A stretch of DNA of 8,545 nucleotides from Nitrospira sp. UBA5698 (GTDB taxonomy: Bacteria; Nitrospirota; Nitrospiria; Nitrospirales; Nitrospiraceae), in NCBI GenBank assembly GCA_002420115.1, contig DIHK01000066.1, positions 15,017-23,561 of the forward strand, in the 5' to 3' direction. The notes beneath the pieces are model-generated. The model was not told the DNA's origin and made no database searches. It worked only from the letters and a program-made list of their open reading frames with translations. The position numbers were made by a program, and so were the translations under genes. Below, one piece after another: positions 1 through 6,673 of the stretch. Each line of letters begins with the position of its first letter. The first letter of the stretch is position 1.

Positions 1-1
1 C

Positions 2-385
2 GTCAAGGGCCAGCGGTACGTGCCGATGAACATGGCGAATGCGCAGACGTACGAGGAAACGGGCTTGGCTTCGTGGTACGGGGAGGAAACCAGGCGTCTG
101 CCGGGCGGCCACATGACGGCGAACGGCGAGCTGTTCAATCCCAGCGGACTGACGGCAGCGCATAAATATTTGCCGCTGCCGATCCATGTGCAGGTGACGA
201 ATCTGGAAAACGGCAAGTCGATCGTTGTCCGAGTGAACGACCGTGGTCCCTTTCCGAGTGATCACAACCCCGATTCCGGGACGCGAATCATCGATCTTAG
301 CCGAGGCGCCGCCGAGCAGCTTGGATTTGTCGAACAAGGCACCGCCAGAGTTCATGTGGAAGTGATCTCGCTGGAAGAAGCGTAA
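2..385 (+). CDS. rlpA: RlpA family septal-ring lytic transglycosylase, 5'-truncated by window edge
   Basis: RlpA proteins are double-psi beta-barrel enzymes that cleave peptidoglycan glycan strands, acting in the periplasm and often at the division septum. The reading frame is open to the left edge, so the start and any signal peptide lie outside the window; the ATG at 20 is internal. Visible family motifs are GLASWYG (positions 62-82), TANGELF, TAAHKYLP and VNDRGPF, followed by a tail of the RGAAEQLGF type. The Glu codon at 128-130 and the Asp codon at 239-241 are 37 residues apart, the spacing of the catalytic pair E120/D157 described for Pseudomonas aeruginosa RlpA, so the enzyme is probably active. 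The protein stops right after the barrel, so there is no C-terminal SPOR domain. A short insertion (RRLPGG) sits where many homologues have HGR. The family assignment is firm; the exact cellular role is not. Confidence 0.92.
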   Translation, partial: VKGQRYVPMNMANAQTYEETGLASWYGEETRRLPGGHMTANGELFNPSGLTAAHKYLPLPIHVQVTNLENGKSIVVRVNDRGPFPSDHNPDSGTRIIDLSRGAAEQLGFVEQGTARVHVEVISLEEA

Positions 386-565
386 CGGGTGGTGTATTCC
401 CCGATGACTACCGTTTCACCAAAGCCAGTTCTTTAGTAGTTTCCAAGGGGATTTCAAAGTAATCAGGTTAGCCTCAAGCGGCAAATGCCCCGCCTTGTCT
501 TTTCGTTTCTGATCTAGGTAAGATCCTATGTTTCTGGGCTATTTTCTCTGTCCAAGAGGGGTAGT
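386..565. other. Intergenic spacer between rlpA and the methyltransferase gene
   Basis: This 180-base spacer holds no credible gene. It is somewhat richer in A and T than the flanking genes. Just after the rlpA stop, 384-393 and 407-415 could pair as a short bulged hairpin, but no T tract follows it. The right half contains a weak promoter-like pair, listed separately. None of the heptad repeat units found in later spacers was seen here. Confidence 0.5.
495..524 (+). promoter_or_regulatory. Possible sigma70-type promoter for the methyltransferase gene
   Basis: TTGTCT at 495-500 and TAAGAT at 519-524 each match four of six consensus bases of the -35 and -10 boxes, with an 18-base spacer, and lie about 40 bases before the GTG start at 566. 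The match is weak and could be chance; position in the only long spacer before the gene is the main support. Confidence 0.25.
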
Positions 566-1555
566 GTGTCTCGAGAACTCTCACTCGCGGAAGTCTTCCA
601 GCTGGGTTACTACTGGGAGACCAAGATTTTACTCACAGCCGTGAAGCTGGATGTCTTTTCGGCCATCGATGAACGGCCGAAATCTTGTCAGGACATTGCC
701 GGACGACTGCAGGCTGATCCTCCTACCCTGGGCCTTCTCTTAAATGCGCTGGTCGCGATGAAGCTTCTGACGAAAGAAGCGGAGCTGTACGGGAACTCAT
801 CGATTGCGATCAAGTATTTGGTCCGGTCGTCGCCGCAGTATGTCGGCCATTTGCTGCTCTTACACGATGCAGAGTGGAACAACTGGGGCAAACTGGAAGA
901 GACGATTCGTACGGGGAAGCGGACGGTGGATCGCCATGTGTTCGAGACCGACCCTGAGTTGGGAAGCCATGTGCTGGCGGTACTGAATCGTATTGGCCAG
1001 CAGAGTGGTCCTGATTTGGCCAAGCGGTTGAAGTTGGCTGGGCGTGAGCGGATGTGTGATCTTGGCGGTGGCGCCGGGACGAATGCGATTGCGTTCTGCC
1101 AGGTCTATCCCGACCTGCATGCGACGGTGTTCGACCTTCCGGAAACGCTGAAACTGACGGAAAAAACAGTGAAAGAGGCGGGGCTAGAATCACGGATCGC
1201 TCTGCACCCCGGTGACTTCAATCGGGATCCGCTCGGTGGACCCTACGATGTGGTCCTGATGTCGGATATTCTACATTATCAAACCTTTGATATGAATCAG
1301 GATCTGGTCAAGAAGGTCTATGGCGCTCTGGCGCCGGGCGGGCGGTTGGTCATTAAGGATCGATTCTTGGACGAAGCCGGGACAGGCCCCGCCTGGACGA
1401 CGGCCTTTGCCGTCCACATTCTCGTCAACACTCAGAAGGGGAGCTGCTTCCAAGCCAGTGAAGCGATGCAATGGCTCCATACTGCCGGGTTCGGCTCTGT
1501 GGTGGAACTGGAGAAGACGGCGGTGGTGCAGGGGGTGAGATCGCGTGAAACGTGA
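566..1555 (+). CDS. Class I SAM-dependent O-methyltransferase with N-terminal dimerisation domain
   Basis: A 329-residue enzyme of the two-domain O-methyltransferase family (the family that includes hydroxyneurosporene, acetylserotonin and polyketide O-methyltransferases). Residues about 5-95 form a helical/winged-helix dimerisation domain, with the typical TAVKLDVFSAI stretch. The C-terminal Rossmann domain has SAM motif I DLGGGAGT at residues 165-172 and an acidic VFDLPE strand end. His237 in SDILHY sits where plant family members carry their catalytic His, and APGGRLVIKD is motif III-like. The start is GTG, chosen because AAGAGGGG (554-561) sits just upstream. The last codons and the TGA lie inside GTGAAAC/GTGAAGC repeat units, so the C-terminus may have been reshaped by that repeat. 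No pathway genes adjoin it, so the substrate cannot be named. Confidence 0.88.
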   Translation: MSRELSLAEVFQLGYYWETKILLTAVKLDVFSAIDERPKSCQDIAGRLQADPPTLGLLLNALVAMKLLTKEAELYGNSSIAIKYLVRSSPQYVGHLLLLHDAEWNNWGKLEETIRTGKRTVDRHVFETDPELGSHVLAVLNRIGQQSGPDLAKRLKLAGRERMCDLGGGAGTNAIAFCQVYPDLHATVFDLPETLKLTEKTVKEAGLESRIALHPGDFNRDPLGGPYDVVLMSDILHYQTFDMNQDLVKKVYGALAPGGRLVIKDRFLDEAGTGPAWTTAFAVHILVNTQKGSCFQASEAMQWLHTAGFGSVVELEKTAVVQGVRSRET

Positions 1556-1649
1556 AGCATGTGACCCAACGGTTTCGAGTTTCATGTTTCAGGTTTCAAA
1601 CGGTAGGCTTCGGCACAACATGAAACTTGGGACTTAAAACTTGAAACGG
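1545..1649. repeat. Heptad repeat array with inverted arms, spanning the methyltransferase stop codon
   Basis: The spacer is built from degenerate 7-base units. GTGAAAC and GTGAAGC occupy 1545-1558. GTTTCGA, GTTTCAT, GTTTCAG and GTTTCAA run head to tail at 1572-1599. The opposite-strand form TGAAACT, TGGGACT, TAAAACT, TGAAACG follows at 1621-1648. Arms 1570-1598 and 1621-1649 agree at 22 of 29 positions when one is reverse-complemented, so a long imperfect hairpin with a loop of about 22 bases can form. It could act as an intergenic transcript-end or stability element between the methyltransferase and DUF420 genes, but no T-rich tail typical of an intrinsic terminator follows. The units and their phase are directly visible; function is inferred. 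Confidence 0.8.
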
Positions 1650-1689
1650 TTTACCAAGGCAACGAGAGACAGTACGAAGGATTATTACG

Positions 1690-2403
1690 GTGGATTGGTT
1701 ACGAGAACCAGGGTTCTTTGGGACTCATGCAACGGTCGGAGCGGATCTCAGTCAGCTGATGGCCACGCTCTTTACCGGACTCTTTGTCATCGGATGGTTT
1801 CAGGCACGCAAGCGAAAGGCCGATGCGCACCATTGGCTGATGTTGGGCGGCATGATCGCCATGTTGAGCTTCTTTATCGCGTACTATCTCTTTCGGCAGC
1901 TTGGGGTTCTGGCTTTTGAGGGCAAGGAAGGGTTCGGCGGCTCACAATCACTGTATGACTACGTCTTCATCCCGGTACTGACCCTCCACATTATCCTGGT
2001 CATCATCGGGCTGATCATGGCGGTGTATATGATGGTGTTGGGGTTTCGTTCTCAGCAATTCATCGACGGGGTGCGGTCGCTCCGGGAGTCACGGCTCATG
2101 ACCACGTGGAAGAAGATCGGAATCGTGTTCGCTGTCGTGGCCGTGATCGTATTGGGGTTGTTTTTTTCGCGCGTGGCAACCGCCGGATTTTCGATGCGCA
2201 AGATGGAGGTTTACCTGATCTTCCTTGCGCTCGTCGCCTTTGTGTTTGCGGTTGAGATGACGATCCAGCGAATCTGGCCAGACGGCGCACGGCGGCATCG
2301 GGCGTTGGGCCGATTCACGATGGTCATCTACTGTGTGCTCTTTATGACCGGAAGTTTCACCTATACGATGTTGTACATCTTGTATCCGGGCAAGATCGGA
2401 TGA
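1690..2403 (+). CDS. DUF420 family membrane protein (CtaM-like), possible oxidase assembly factor
   Basis: A 237-residue polytopic protein resembling the DUF420 family, whose member CtaM (YozB) is needed for maturation of haem-copper oxidases in Firmicutes. About six membrane segments are visible, near residues 14-37, 49-71, 91-117, 140-160, 171-193 and 207-231. Family-like signatures are the HHWLML start of segment 2 (His47, His48), His100 within segment 3, and the HRALGRFTMVIY...TGSFTYTMLY ending (His203). It is longer than the 150-180 residues I recall for CtaM, with an extra membrane stretch in the middle. The start is GTG, supported by GAAGGA (1676-1681) eight bases upstream. It opens the gene run leading to the bd-like oxidase, so a role in oxidase assembly is plausible but inferred from context. 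Confidence 0.78.
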   Translation: MDWLREPGFFGTHATVGADLSQLMATLFTGLFVIGWFQARKRKADAHHWLMLGGMIAMLSFFIAYYLFRQLGVLAFEGKEGFGGSQSLYDYVFIPVLTLHIILVIIGLIMAVYMMVLGFRSQQFIDGVRSLRESRLMTTWKKIGIVFAVVAVIVLGLFFSRVATAGFSMRKMEVYLIFLALVAFVFAVEMTIQRIWPDGARRHRALGRFTMVIYCVLFMTGSFTYTMLYILYPGKIG

Positions 2404-2416
2404 CTCGATGAACAGC

Positions 2417-2444
2417 CCCTTACTTTTCGCCTTTCACCCCTCAC
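2417..2444. repeat. Single-arm heptad repeat array after the DUF420 gene
   Basis: Four consecutive 7-base units, CCCTTAC, TTTTCGC, CTTTCAC and CCCTCAC, fill most of the 51-base spacer and end 10 bases before the next ATG. The units belong to the same CTTTCAC-like type as the array at 2943-3023, but no facing GTGAAAG arm is present, so no hairpin is predicted from this copy alone. The GAGAGAG ribosome-binding-like stretch of the next gene follows directly. Confidence 0.6.
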
Positions 2445-2454
2445 GAGAGAGATC

Positions 2455-2943
2455 ATGCTGACCTGCGGTTGTGGTCGCTGGATGCATACCGAGGGGATTG
2501 AGGAACGTGGTGGTGAAGCTGGTGCGTTCTGGTTCATTCGCTCGGAGTGCCGAGGCTGTGGGTTGAAAGTCGGTGTCGATGTGCCGGAGGGTCAGACACG
2601 AGGGTTCATTGATCGATTATTCTGGACCGATGAGGCGCTGCATCGATTGGCCCGCATGCCGCCCTATGTGGCACCGTTGGTTCGAGATGAGGTGGAGCAA
2701 CATCTCCGTAGCCAAGGAGAACGAGTCGTCACCTATGACACGTTGCTTCGTCCCCGTACGGGAGAACGCATCGAATGGGACCCGGAAGCGGAACGGCGGT
2801 TGGACCGGGTGCCAGCGCCGGTTCGCGCGATGGCACGAGTTGAACTTGAACGAACCGCGGCAGATCGTGGATTGTCTCGCATCACCGTGGCGCTGATGGA
2901 AGAGATTAAAGCGAAGTACTTTGGAATGGCAGCTCAGAAATAG
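2455..2943 (+). CDS. Small protein with Cys4 zinc-ribbon-like head and two PCP_red-like repeats
   Basis: A 162-residue soluble protein. The N-terminus has CGC at residues 4-6 and CRGC at 32-35, four cysteines that could bind a metal ion as a zinc ribbon. Two copies of a helical motif follow: residues 57-98, starting FWTDEALHRLARMP, and residues 108-156, starting WDPEAERRLDRVP and ending in ITVALMEEIKAKYF. Both match the pattern of the PCP_red domain (W..EA..RL...P..V...+R..VE......G...+T), known from the C-terminus of the B subunit of light-independent protochlorophyllide reductase. No other chlorophyll or nitrogenase-like gene is present, so that pathway is not implied. The ATG at 2455 follows GAGAGAG (2445-2451). 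Function is unknown; position between DUF420 and the oxidase cluster suggests an assembly, redox or regulatory role. Confidence 0.75.
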   Translation: MLTCGCGRWMHTEGIEERGGEAGAFWFIRSECRGCGLKVGVDVPEGQTRGFIDRLFWTDEALHRLARMPPYVAPLVRDEVEQHLRSQGERVVTYDTLLRPRTGERIEWDPEAERRLDRVPAPVRAMARVELERTAADRGLSRITVALMEEIKAKYFGMAAQK

Positions 2944-3023
2944 TGAAAAGTAAGATGTGAAAGGTGAAAAGTAGGAGGACAAGAATGATTCACCTCTCAC
3001 CTTTTACCTTTCACGTTTAACGG
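2943..3023. repeat. Inverted heptad repeat array between the PCP_red-like and 355-residue membrane protein genes
   Basis: Five units GTGAAAA, GTAAGAT, GTGAAAG, GTGAAAA, GTAGGAG run from 2943 to 2977. After an 11-base gap, five units of opposite orientation, TTCACCT, CTCACCT, TTTACCT, TTCACGT, TTAACGG, fill 2989-3023. Bases 2957-2978 can pair with 2993-3014: 18 Watson-Crick pairs, two G-U pairs and two mismatches, with a 14-base loop. The array starts at the last base of the upstream TAG and ends 7 bases before the next ATG, so it fills almost the whole spacer and provides the only weak ribosome-binding-like bases (ACGGG). A hairpin here could affect mRNA processing or translation of the downstream gene; this is inference. 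Confidence 0.82.
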
Positions 3024-3030
3024 GTTCAGC

Positions 3031-4098
3031 ATGCTTCATCGAATGGCGTTGCGGGTACTTCCGAGCTTGAGTTTGGCGGTGACGGAAGAGGCCGTGCGCA
3101 AGAGAAAACGCATCGTGATGTTTGTGCCGGGGTTGATCGCCTTCGGAGTCTATCGGCTTGCCAAGCATCTTATGCCGATCGCCGAGCCGCTGGTGCTCTT
3201 GGCCGTGAGTGCGCTGGTCGCCATGGTGACAGCGGCCTTGGCCTATCGGGTCGGGCGGGCTGCGCCCTGGGCGGAGATTGTGCGCCAGGATGGCGCACGG
3301 TTGCTCAGCTGGCTCGTCGGATGGATCGGCGCGGTCTATGGGATTCAGCTCTCGCTGTTGGTGCTGACTCTCTTGTGGATCATGAGCTATAGCTATCTCC
3401 AGCATCCTGATGGGCCGGCGATGATGGCCATCATTATCTCCTGTACATCCGTCGCACGCGATGCTTTTGAAATCGGGCATGTGCGTCGGCTTATGCAGAT
3501 GGGGCGACCCTTTCTCACGTTCCCGGATGGAGCGCCACTCCGGGTCTTGCTGCAGCACAAGGCCGGGCAGCTGGGGCCGTGGGTCCTTGCCGGACTTGCG
3601 CTTGGTGCGCTGGCATCAAGTCCTGGGCTGCTCATTGCAGACGTTCAAGGGGGGGCGTTGGCCCAGTTATTCGCCGTGACCGTTCTTGGCGGTGGAGTGA
3701 CTCTCTGCGCCTATTTCGGCGGACTCTATCCATCTACTCCGTGGGTGCAGACGCTTCGCCGGACCGCACCGGGTGAGCTAGTGAAATATTGGTGGTGGCC
3801 TGGGATGGCCTTTGCCTCGACCTATTACCTGGTTGCGATGGGGTTGCTGCTGTTTGTGATGAGACAGCCCACGATCACGTTAGGTTCGGCCGCGGTGATG
3901 GGGGCGATCGTGACCGCCATCATGGCTTTGTATGGGTATTATCTGGGTGATCGCCGTCACGTTGAAGATGAACAGGCACCCCAACTGTCGAGTGGCATGT
4001 TACGGTGCCCGTTTGTCATGGGGATTCTGGGCAAGACCATCGGTTCCACCGATGCAACCGGGGAGTTGGCACTCGGTAAGACCGGGATAAAGGGGTAG
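3031..4098 (+). CDS. Unrecognised polytopic membrane protein encoded directly before the bd-like oxidase
   Basis: I do not recognise a family. The 355-residue protein has a short basic N-terminal region (RKRKR near residues 23-27) and about eight membrane segments: roughly 27-44, 48-71, 90-120, 128-145, 184-205, 211-234, 252-277 and 281-306. Between segments 4 and 5 lies a loop with a charged stretch (SVARDAFEIGHVRRLMQMG). The last 50 residues are soluble and include a single Cys in RCPFVMGILGK. It ends four bases before the ATG of the oxidase gene, so the two are probably co-transcribed and perhaps translationally coupled. An accessory subunit or assembly factor of the oxidase is a reasonable guess from position only. 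The start at 3031 has a weak Shine-Dalgarno match; the in-frame ATG at 3043 has none. Confidence 0.75.
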   Translation: MLHRMALRVLPSLSLAVTEEAVRKRKRIVMFVPGLIAFGVYRLAKHLMPIAEPLVLLAVSALVAMVTAALAYRVGRAAPWAEIVRQDGARLLSWLVGWIGAVYGIQLSLLVLTLLWIMSYSYLQHPDGPAMMAIIISCTSVARDAFEIGHVRRLMQMGRPFLTFPDGAPLRVLLQHKAGQLGPWVLAGLALGALASSPGLLIADVQGGALAQLFAVTVLGGGVTLCAYFGGLYPSTPWVQTLRRTAPGELVKYWWWPGMAFASTYYLVAMGLLLFVMRQPTITLGSAAVMGAIVTAIMALYGYYLGDRRHVEDEQAPQLSSGMLRCPFVMGILGKTIGSTDATGELALGKTGIKG

Positions 4099-4102
4099 GT
4101 CC

Positions 4103-5977
4103 ATGGGCCAAGGATTCAGGATGAACAGCTTTCTGTTTCGCGTGGTGATGTGTATCGGATTCGTCTTCATCGCCCTTGGTTTTCTGGGGAGTGGCACTGA
4201 TCTGTCCTTTGCCGACTCATCCACGGACGTGTATTTCGGAACCGAGGGAATTCCGCAGGGGCCGGCGGCTCCCACTCCTCAGGAAACGGTCTATCCTCAA
4301 GTCGGTTCACTGGATAGTCGGTTGCTGGTGTGGTTTGTGACGCAGCAACATACCTATTTCGGCGGATTCGTTCTCGCCTTGCCGTTGTTTTGCGCCTTAC
4401 TTGAGTTTTTGGGGTTGATCACGAAAAATCCGGCCTTGGCTCTTCGTTATGATGGCTTGGCAAGGGATCTTGCGAAGGTGGCGGTCCTGGCTATGTCGGT
4501 TACGGCACTGATCGGTAGTCTGATGTTGACGATGTTCATCACGCTCTATCCGAGTTTCATGAAGTATATGGGCGGGACATTCAAAGGATTCATGCCTGCC
4601 TACGCCGCCGTATTTTTCGGAGAAGCGCTGCTGCTGATCGTCTACTACTACGGTTGGAACCGGATGACAGACCGTGGCATGAAATGGGTTCACGCCGCGA
4701 TCGGGATTCTGACCAATATTGTGGGGACCGCCCTACTAATGATGGCCAACGCCTGGTCTGCGTTCATGATGTCGCCCGCCGGGGTCGATGCGCAGGGGCG
4801 ATTTCTTGGAAACGCGTGGCATCTGCTGCACTCTGCCCTCTGGAATCCTCTGAATGTCCATCGCTTCCTGGCGGATATGATGTCCGGCGGAGCGGTGGTG
4901 CTTGCCTATGCCTGTTACCGATTTTTTACCAGCAAGACCGACGAGGAGCGTGCCTACTTTGATTGGGTCGGCTATGTGTTCCTGTTCGTCACGGTCTGCG
5001 CCCTCATTCCCATGCCGTTCGCCGGGTATTGGCTGATGAAGTCGGTCTTTGTGTTTCGTCAGACCATGGGGGTCACGATGATGGGCGGCCTGCTCACCTG
5101 GCTGTTTGTGGTGCAGGCACTCTTGATCGGTGTCTTGTTTTTGGGGATCAATTACTATCTGTGGCAGAGCATGGCGCGGATTAAGGGAGGAGAGCGGTAT
5201 CAGCCGTATTACCAAACCCTTCTGGGCGTGTTGATGCTCGCGCTCTTCATTTGGTTGACGCCGCATACGTTGCTGACCTCTGCCAGTGAAGCCAAGGCCA
5301 TGGGAGGTGCGCAACATCCGGTCATCGGCAACTACGGGGTCATGTCGGCCAAGAACGGAGCGGTCAATATCCTGATCCTCGTGACCGCGCTGAGCTTCCT
5401 CTATTATCGTCGCGCGAATCGAACCATGACGATCTCATGGATCAAGACCGGCAATATCCTCATTACGGTGCTGTATGTGGTCGGCGCAGTGAACATCATT
5501 TGGCTATCGATCTATGGATTCTATTTGCCGGCGAAAATTCGCGTCGGTCTGTCCGCTCCGCAGGCGTTCACCACGTTCACGGTTATTCTGGTCGGAGTGG
5601 TGATCAATCGGTTGATGCTCAGGCGTGCGGTGGTGCATGGCCCGATTCAGTGGGGAAAGATTCCGCTGCGGGGCATGGTCGGCTTATTTGGATTGGCGGC
5701 ATCGTTCAGTTGGGTGATGGGGTTGATGGGATACATCCGTTCCTCGGGGAGACTATCATGGCACGTCAGCGAGTTGATGGCCGATGTCTCGCCCTGGGCC
5801 TTCACGCCGGACCTCCAGTATGCGACCAAAATGGTGACACTGAATATGGTGGTATTCTGGGCGGCGGTTCTCGCGCTGTTCTGGATGTGCGAACGGGGAC
5901 AGCAGCCGGTGATGGTTGAGGATGCGAGTGAGAAAGAGTCGCCATTGCTGACTCCGATTCCATCGCAAGAAACATAG
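4103..5977 (+). CDS. Cytochrome bd-like terminal oxidase subunit I (single-subunit, 14-segment type)
   Basis: A 624-residue membrane protein with about 14 hydrophobic segments; the first half resembles CydA of quinol bd oxidases. His83 in TQQHTYFGG lies where CydA has its first haem-ligand His (E. coli H19). Glu174 in FFGEALLLIVYYYGW fits the conserved Glu107 segment, although the partner Glu99 position appears to be Ala or Tyr. His197, followed by MMANAWSAFMMSPAG, fits His186 and its VANGWMQ motif, His253 fits His126, and FRQTM (Met322) is close to FRIM with Met393. The Q-loop is very short and no GRQPW motif is seen, so the quinol and haem d sites look altered. Extra histidines occur at 240, 243, 388, 405, 512 and 554. 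Typical CydA is about 450-520 residues and pairs with CydB; no cydB is seen here. The start at 4103 has AGGGG seven bases upstream; ATG 4121, preceded by AAGGA, is an alternative. From memory, Nitrospira genomes carry a similar bd-like oxidase proposed as their terminal oxidase. Confidence 0.85.
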   Translation: MGQGFRMNSFLFRVVMCIGFVFIALGFLGSGTDLSFADSSTDVYFGTEGIPQGPAAPTPQETVYPQVGSLDSRLLVWFVTQQHTYFGGFVLALPLFCALLEFLGLITKNPALALRYDGLARDLAKVAVLAMSVTALIGSLMLTMFITLYPSFMKYMGGTFKGFMPAYAAVFFGEALLLIVYYYGWNRMTDRGMKWVHAAIGILTNIVGTALLMMANAWSAFMMSPAGVDAQGRFLGNAWHLLHSALWNPLNVHRFLADMMSGGAVVLAYACYRFFTSKTDEERAYFDWVGYVFLFVTVCALIPMPFAGYWLMKSVFVFRQTMGVTMMGGLLTWLFVVQALLIGVLFLGINYYLWQSMARIKGGERYQPYYQTLLGVLMLALFIWLTPHTLLTSASEAKAMGGAQHPVIGNYGVMSAKNGAVNILILVTALSFLYYRRANRTMTISWIKTGNILITVLYVVGAVNIIWLSIYGFYLPAKIRVGLSAPQAFTTFTVILVGVVINRLMLRRAVVHGPIQWGKIPLRGMVGLFGLAASFSWVMGLMGYIRSSGRLSWHVSELMADVSPWAFTPDLQYATKMVTLNMVVFWAAVLALFWMCERGQQPVMVEDASEKESPLLTPIPSQET

Positions 5978-5992
5978 AAAGGGAATCAGGGC

Positions 5993-6643
5993 ATGATACG
6001 GACTGTGTTGATGGCTGCGGCAGCCGTGCTCGGCTCAATCCTTCTCGTGAGCGGGGGGGCACCGACGATTGCAGGAGAACCGACCTTGGTTTTGGAAGAC
6101 TTCCAAGCAAAAGAGGCGGACGGGTTTCCATCATTTTGGGAACACGAAAACCAGCGGAGCCAAACGAAAGGCCGTGACGCGTACAAGGTGCGGACGGAAA
6201 ACGGGGCAAGCTTTTTGTCGGCCAAAGATGCGGGGCAACGGATCAAGAAGAAGAAAATCGATTGGGATCCCAAGACCTATCCGGTTCTGACCTGGCGCTG
6301 GCGTCTGACCAAGGCCGCGACCGGAAACGAGCCACTCGCGGCCGTCTATGCCTCGCTCGATACGGATCTCCTGTTTATTCCGGTGTTCACGAAATACGTC
6401 TGGAGCGAATCGAAACCGGACGGCACCTTGACCGAAGGTGGGATGTTCAGCGGATCGGAGATCGTTGTCCAGTCTGGGACGAAGGAGATTGGACAGTGGT
6501 TTGAAGAACGGGTCAATGTGTACGAGGATTTTAAGCGGATTCATAAGCATGAGCCGGCCGAGAAGGCCTGGGGGATTTCTATCATCGCCGCGCCTGGGGT
6601 GGAGATAGATTTTGGCCCGCTCGTCGCCCTTCCGGGGAAGTGA
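5993..6643 (+). CDS. DUF3047 domain protein, exported
   Basis: A 216-residue protein with a signal peptide: a hydrophobic stretch at residues 5-22 and a likely cleavage after TIA at residue 27, so it should act in the periplasm. The rest fits DUF3047: a FLSAKD strand, PVLTWRWRL (Trp101, Trp103), a KYVWSES segment, and a G.WFEERVNVYEDFKRIH motif leading to a WGISIIA strand. The fold is presumably a beta-sandwich of unknown function; no catalytic residues are established for the family. The gene starts 15 bases after the oxidase stop with AAAGGGA (5978-5984) as ribosome-binding site, so co-expression with the oxidase is likely. A G7 run at 6053-6059 lies in the signal-peptide coding part but the frame is intact. 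Function in this setting is unknown. Confidence 0.8.
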   Translation: MIRTVLMAAAAVLGSILLVSGGAPTIAGEPTLVLEDFQAKEADGFPSFWEHENQRSQTKGRDAYKVRTENGASFLSAKDAGQRIKKKKIDWDPKTYPVLTWRWRLTKAATGNEPLAAVYASLDTDLLFIPVFTKYVWSESKPDGTLTEGGMFSGSEIVVQSGTKEIGQWFEERVNVYEDFKRIHKHEPAEKAWGISIIAAPGVEIDFGPLVALPGK

Positions 6644-6673
6644 CACATGCGTAGGCTCTGAGAGATTAGCGTG

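Noticed and set aside
384..415. Possible terminator hairpin after rlpA
   Set aside because: The stem is about nine pairs with a bulge and a G-U pair, and no T tract follows, so it does not meet the usual intrinsic terminator pattern.
1641..1919. 92-codon + strand open frame starting before the DUF420 gene
   Set aside because: It overlaps the DUF420 gene in another frame and its start lies inside the heptad repeat; the DUF420 frame has a clear family match and ribosome-binding site.
2455..2943. Chlorophyll biosynthesis assignment for the PCP_red-like protein
   Set aside because: It lacks the nitrogenase-like catalytic part of the reductase B subunit and no other chlorophyll genes are present; only the small accessory-domain motif is shared.
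1545..3023. CRISPR-like interpretation of the repeats
   Set aside because: The units are seven bases long, contiguous and degenerate, with no unique spacers between them and no cas genes nearby.
3004..3558. 184-codon open frame on the minus strand
   Set aside because: It overlaps the well-supported + strand membrane protein gene; its product is rich in Pro, His, Arg and Gln with no recognisable motif, typical of an antisense shadow in GC-rich coding DNA.
4736..5317. 193-codon open frame on the minus strand
   Set aside because: It lies wholly within the bd-like oxidase gene and its composition (many His, Gln, Arg) is that of an antisense shadow of membrane-helix codons.
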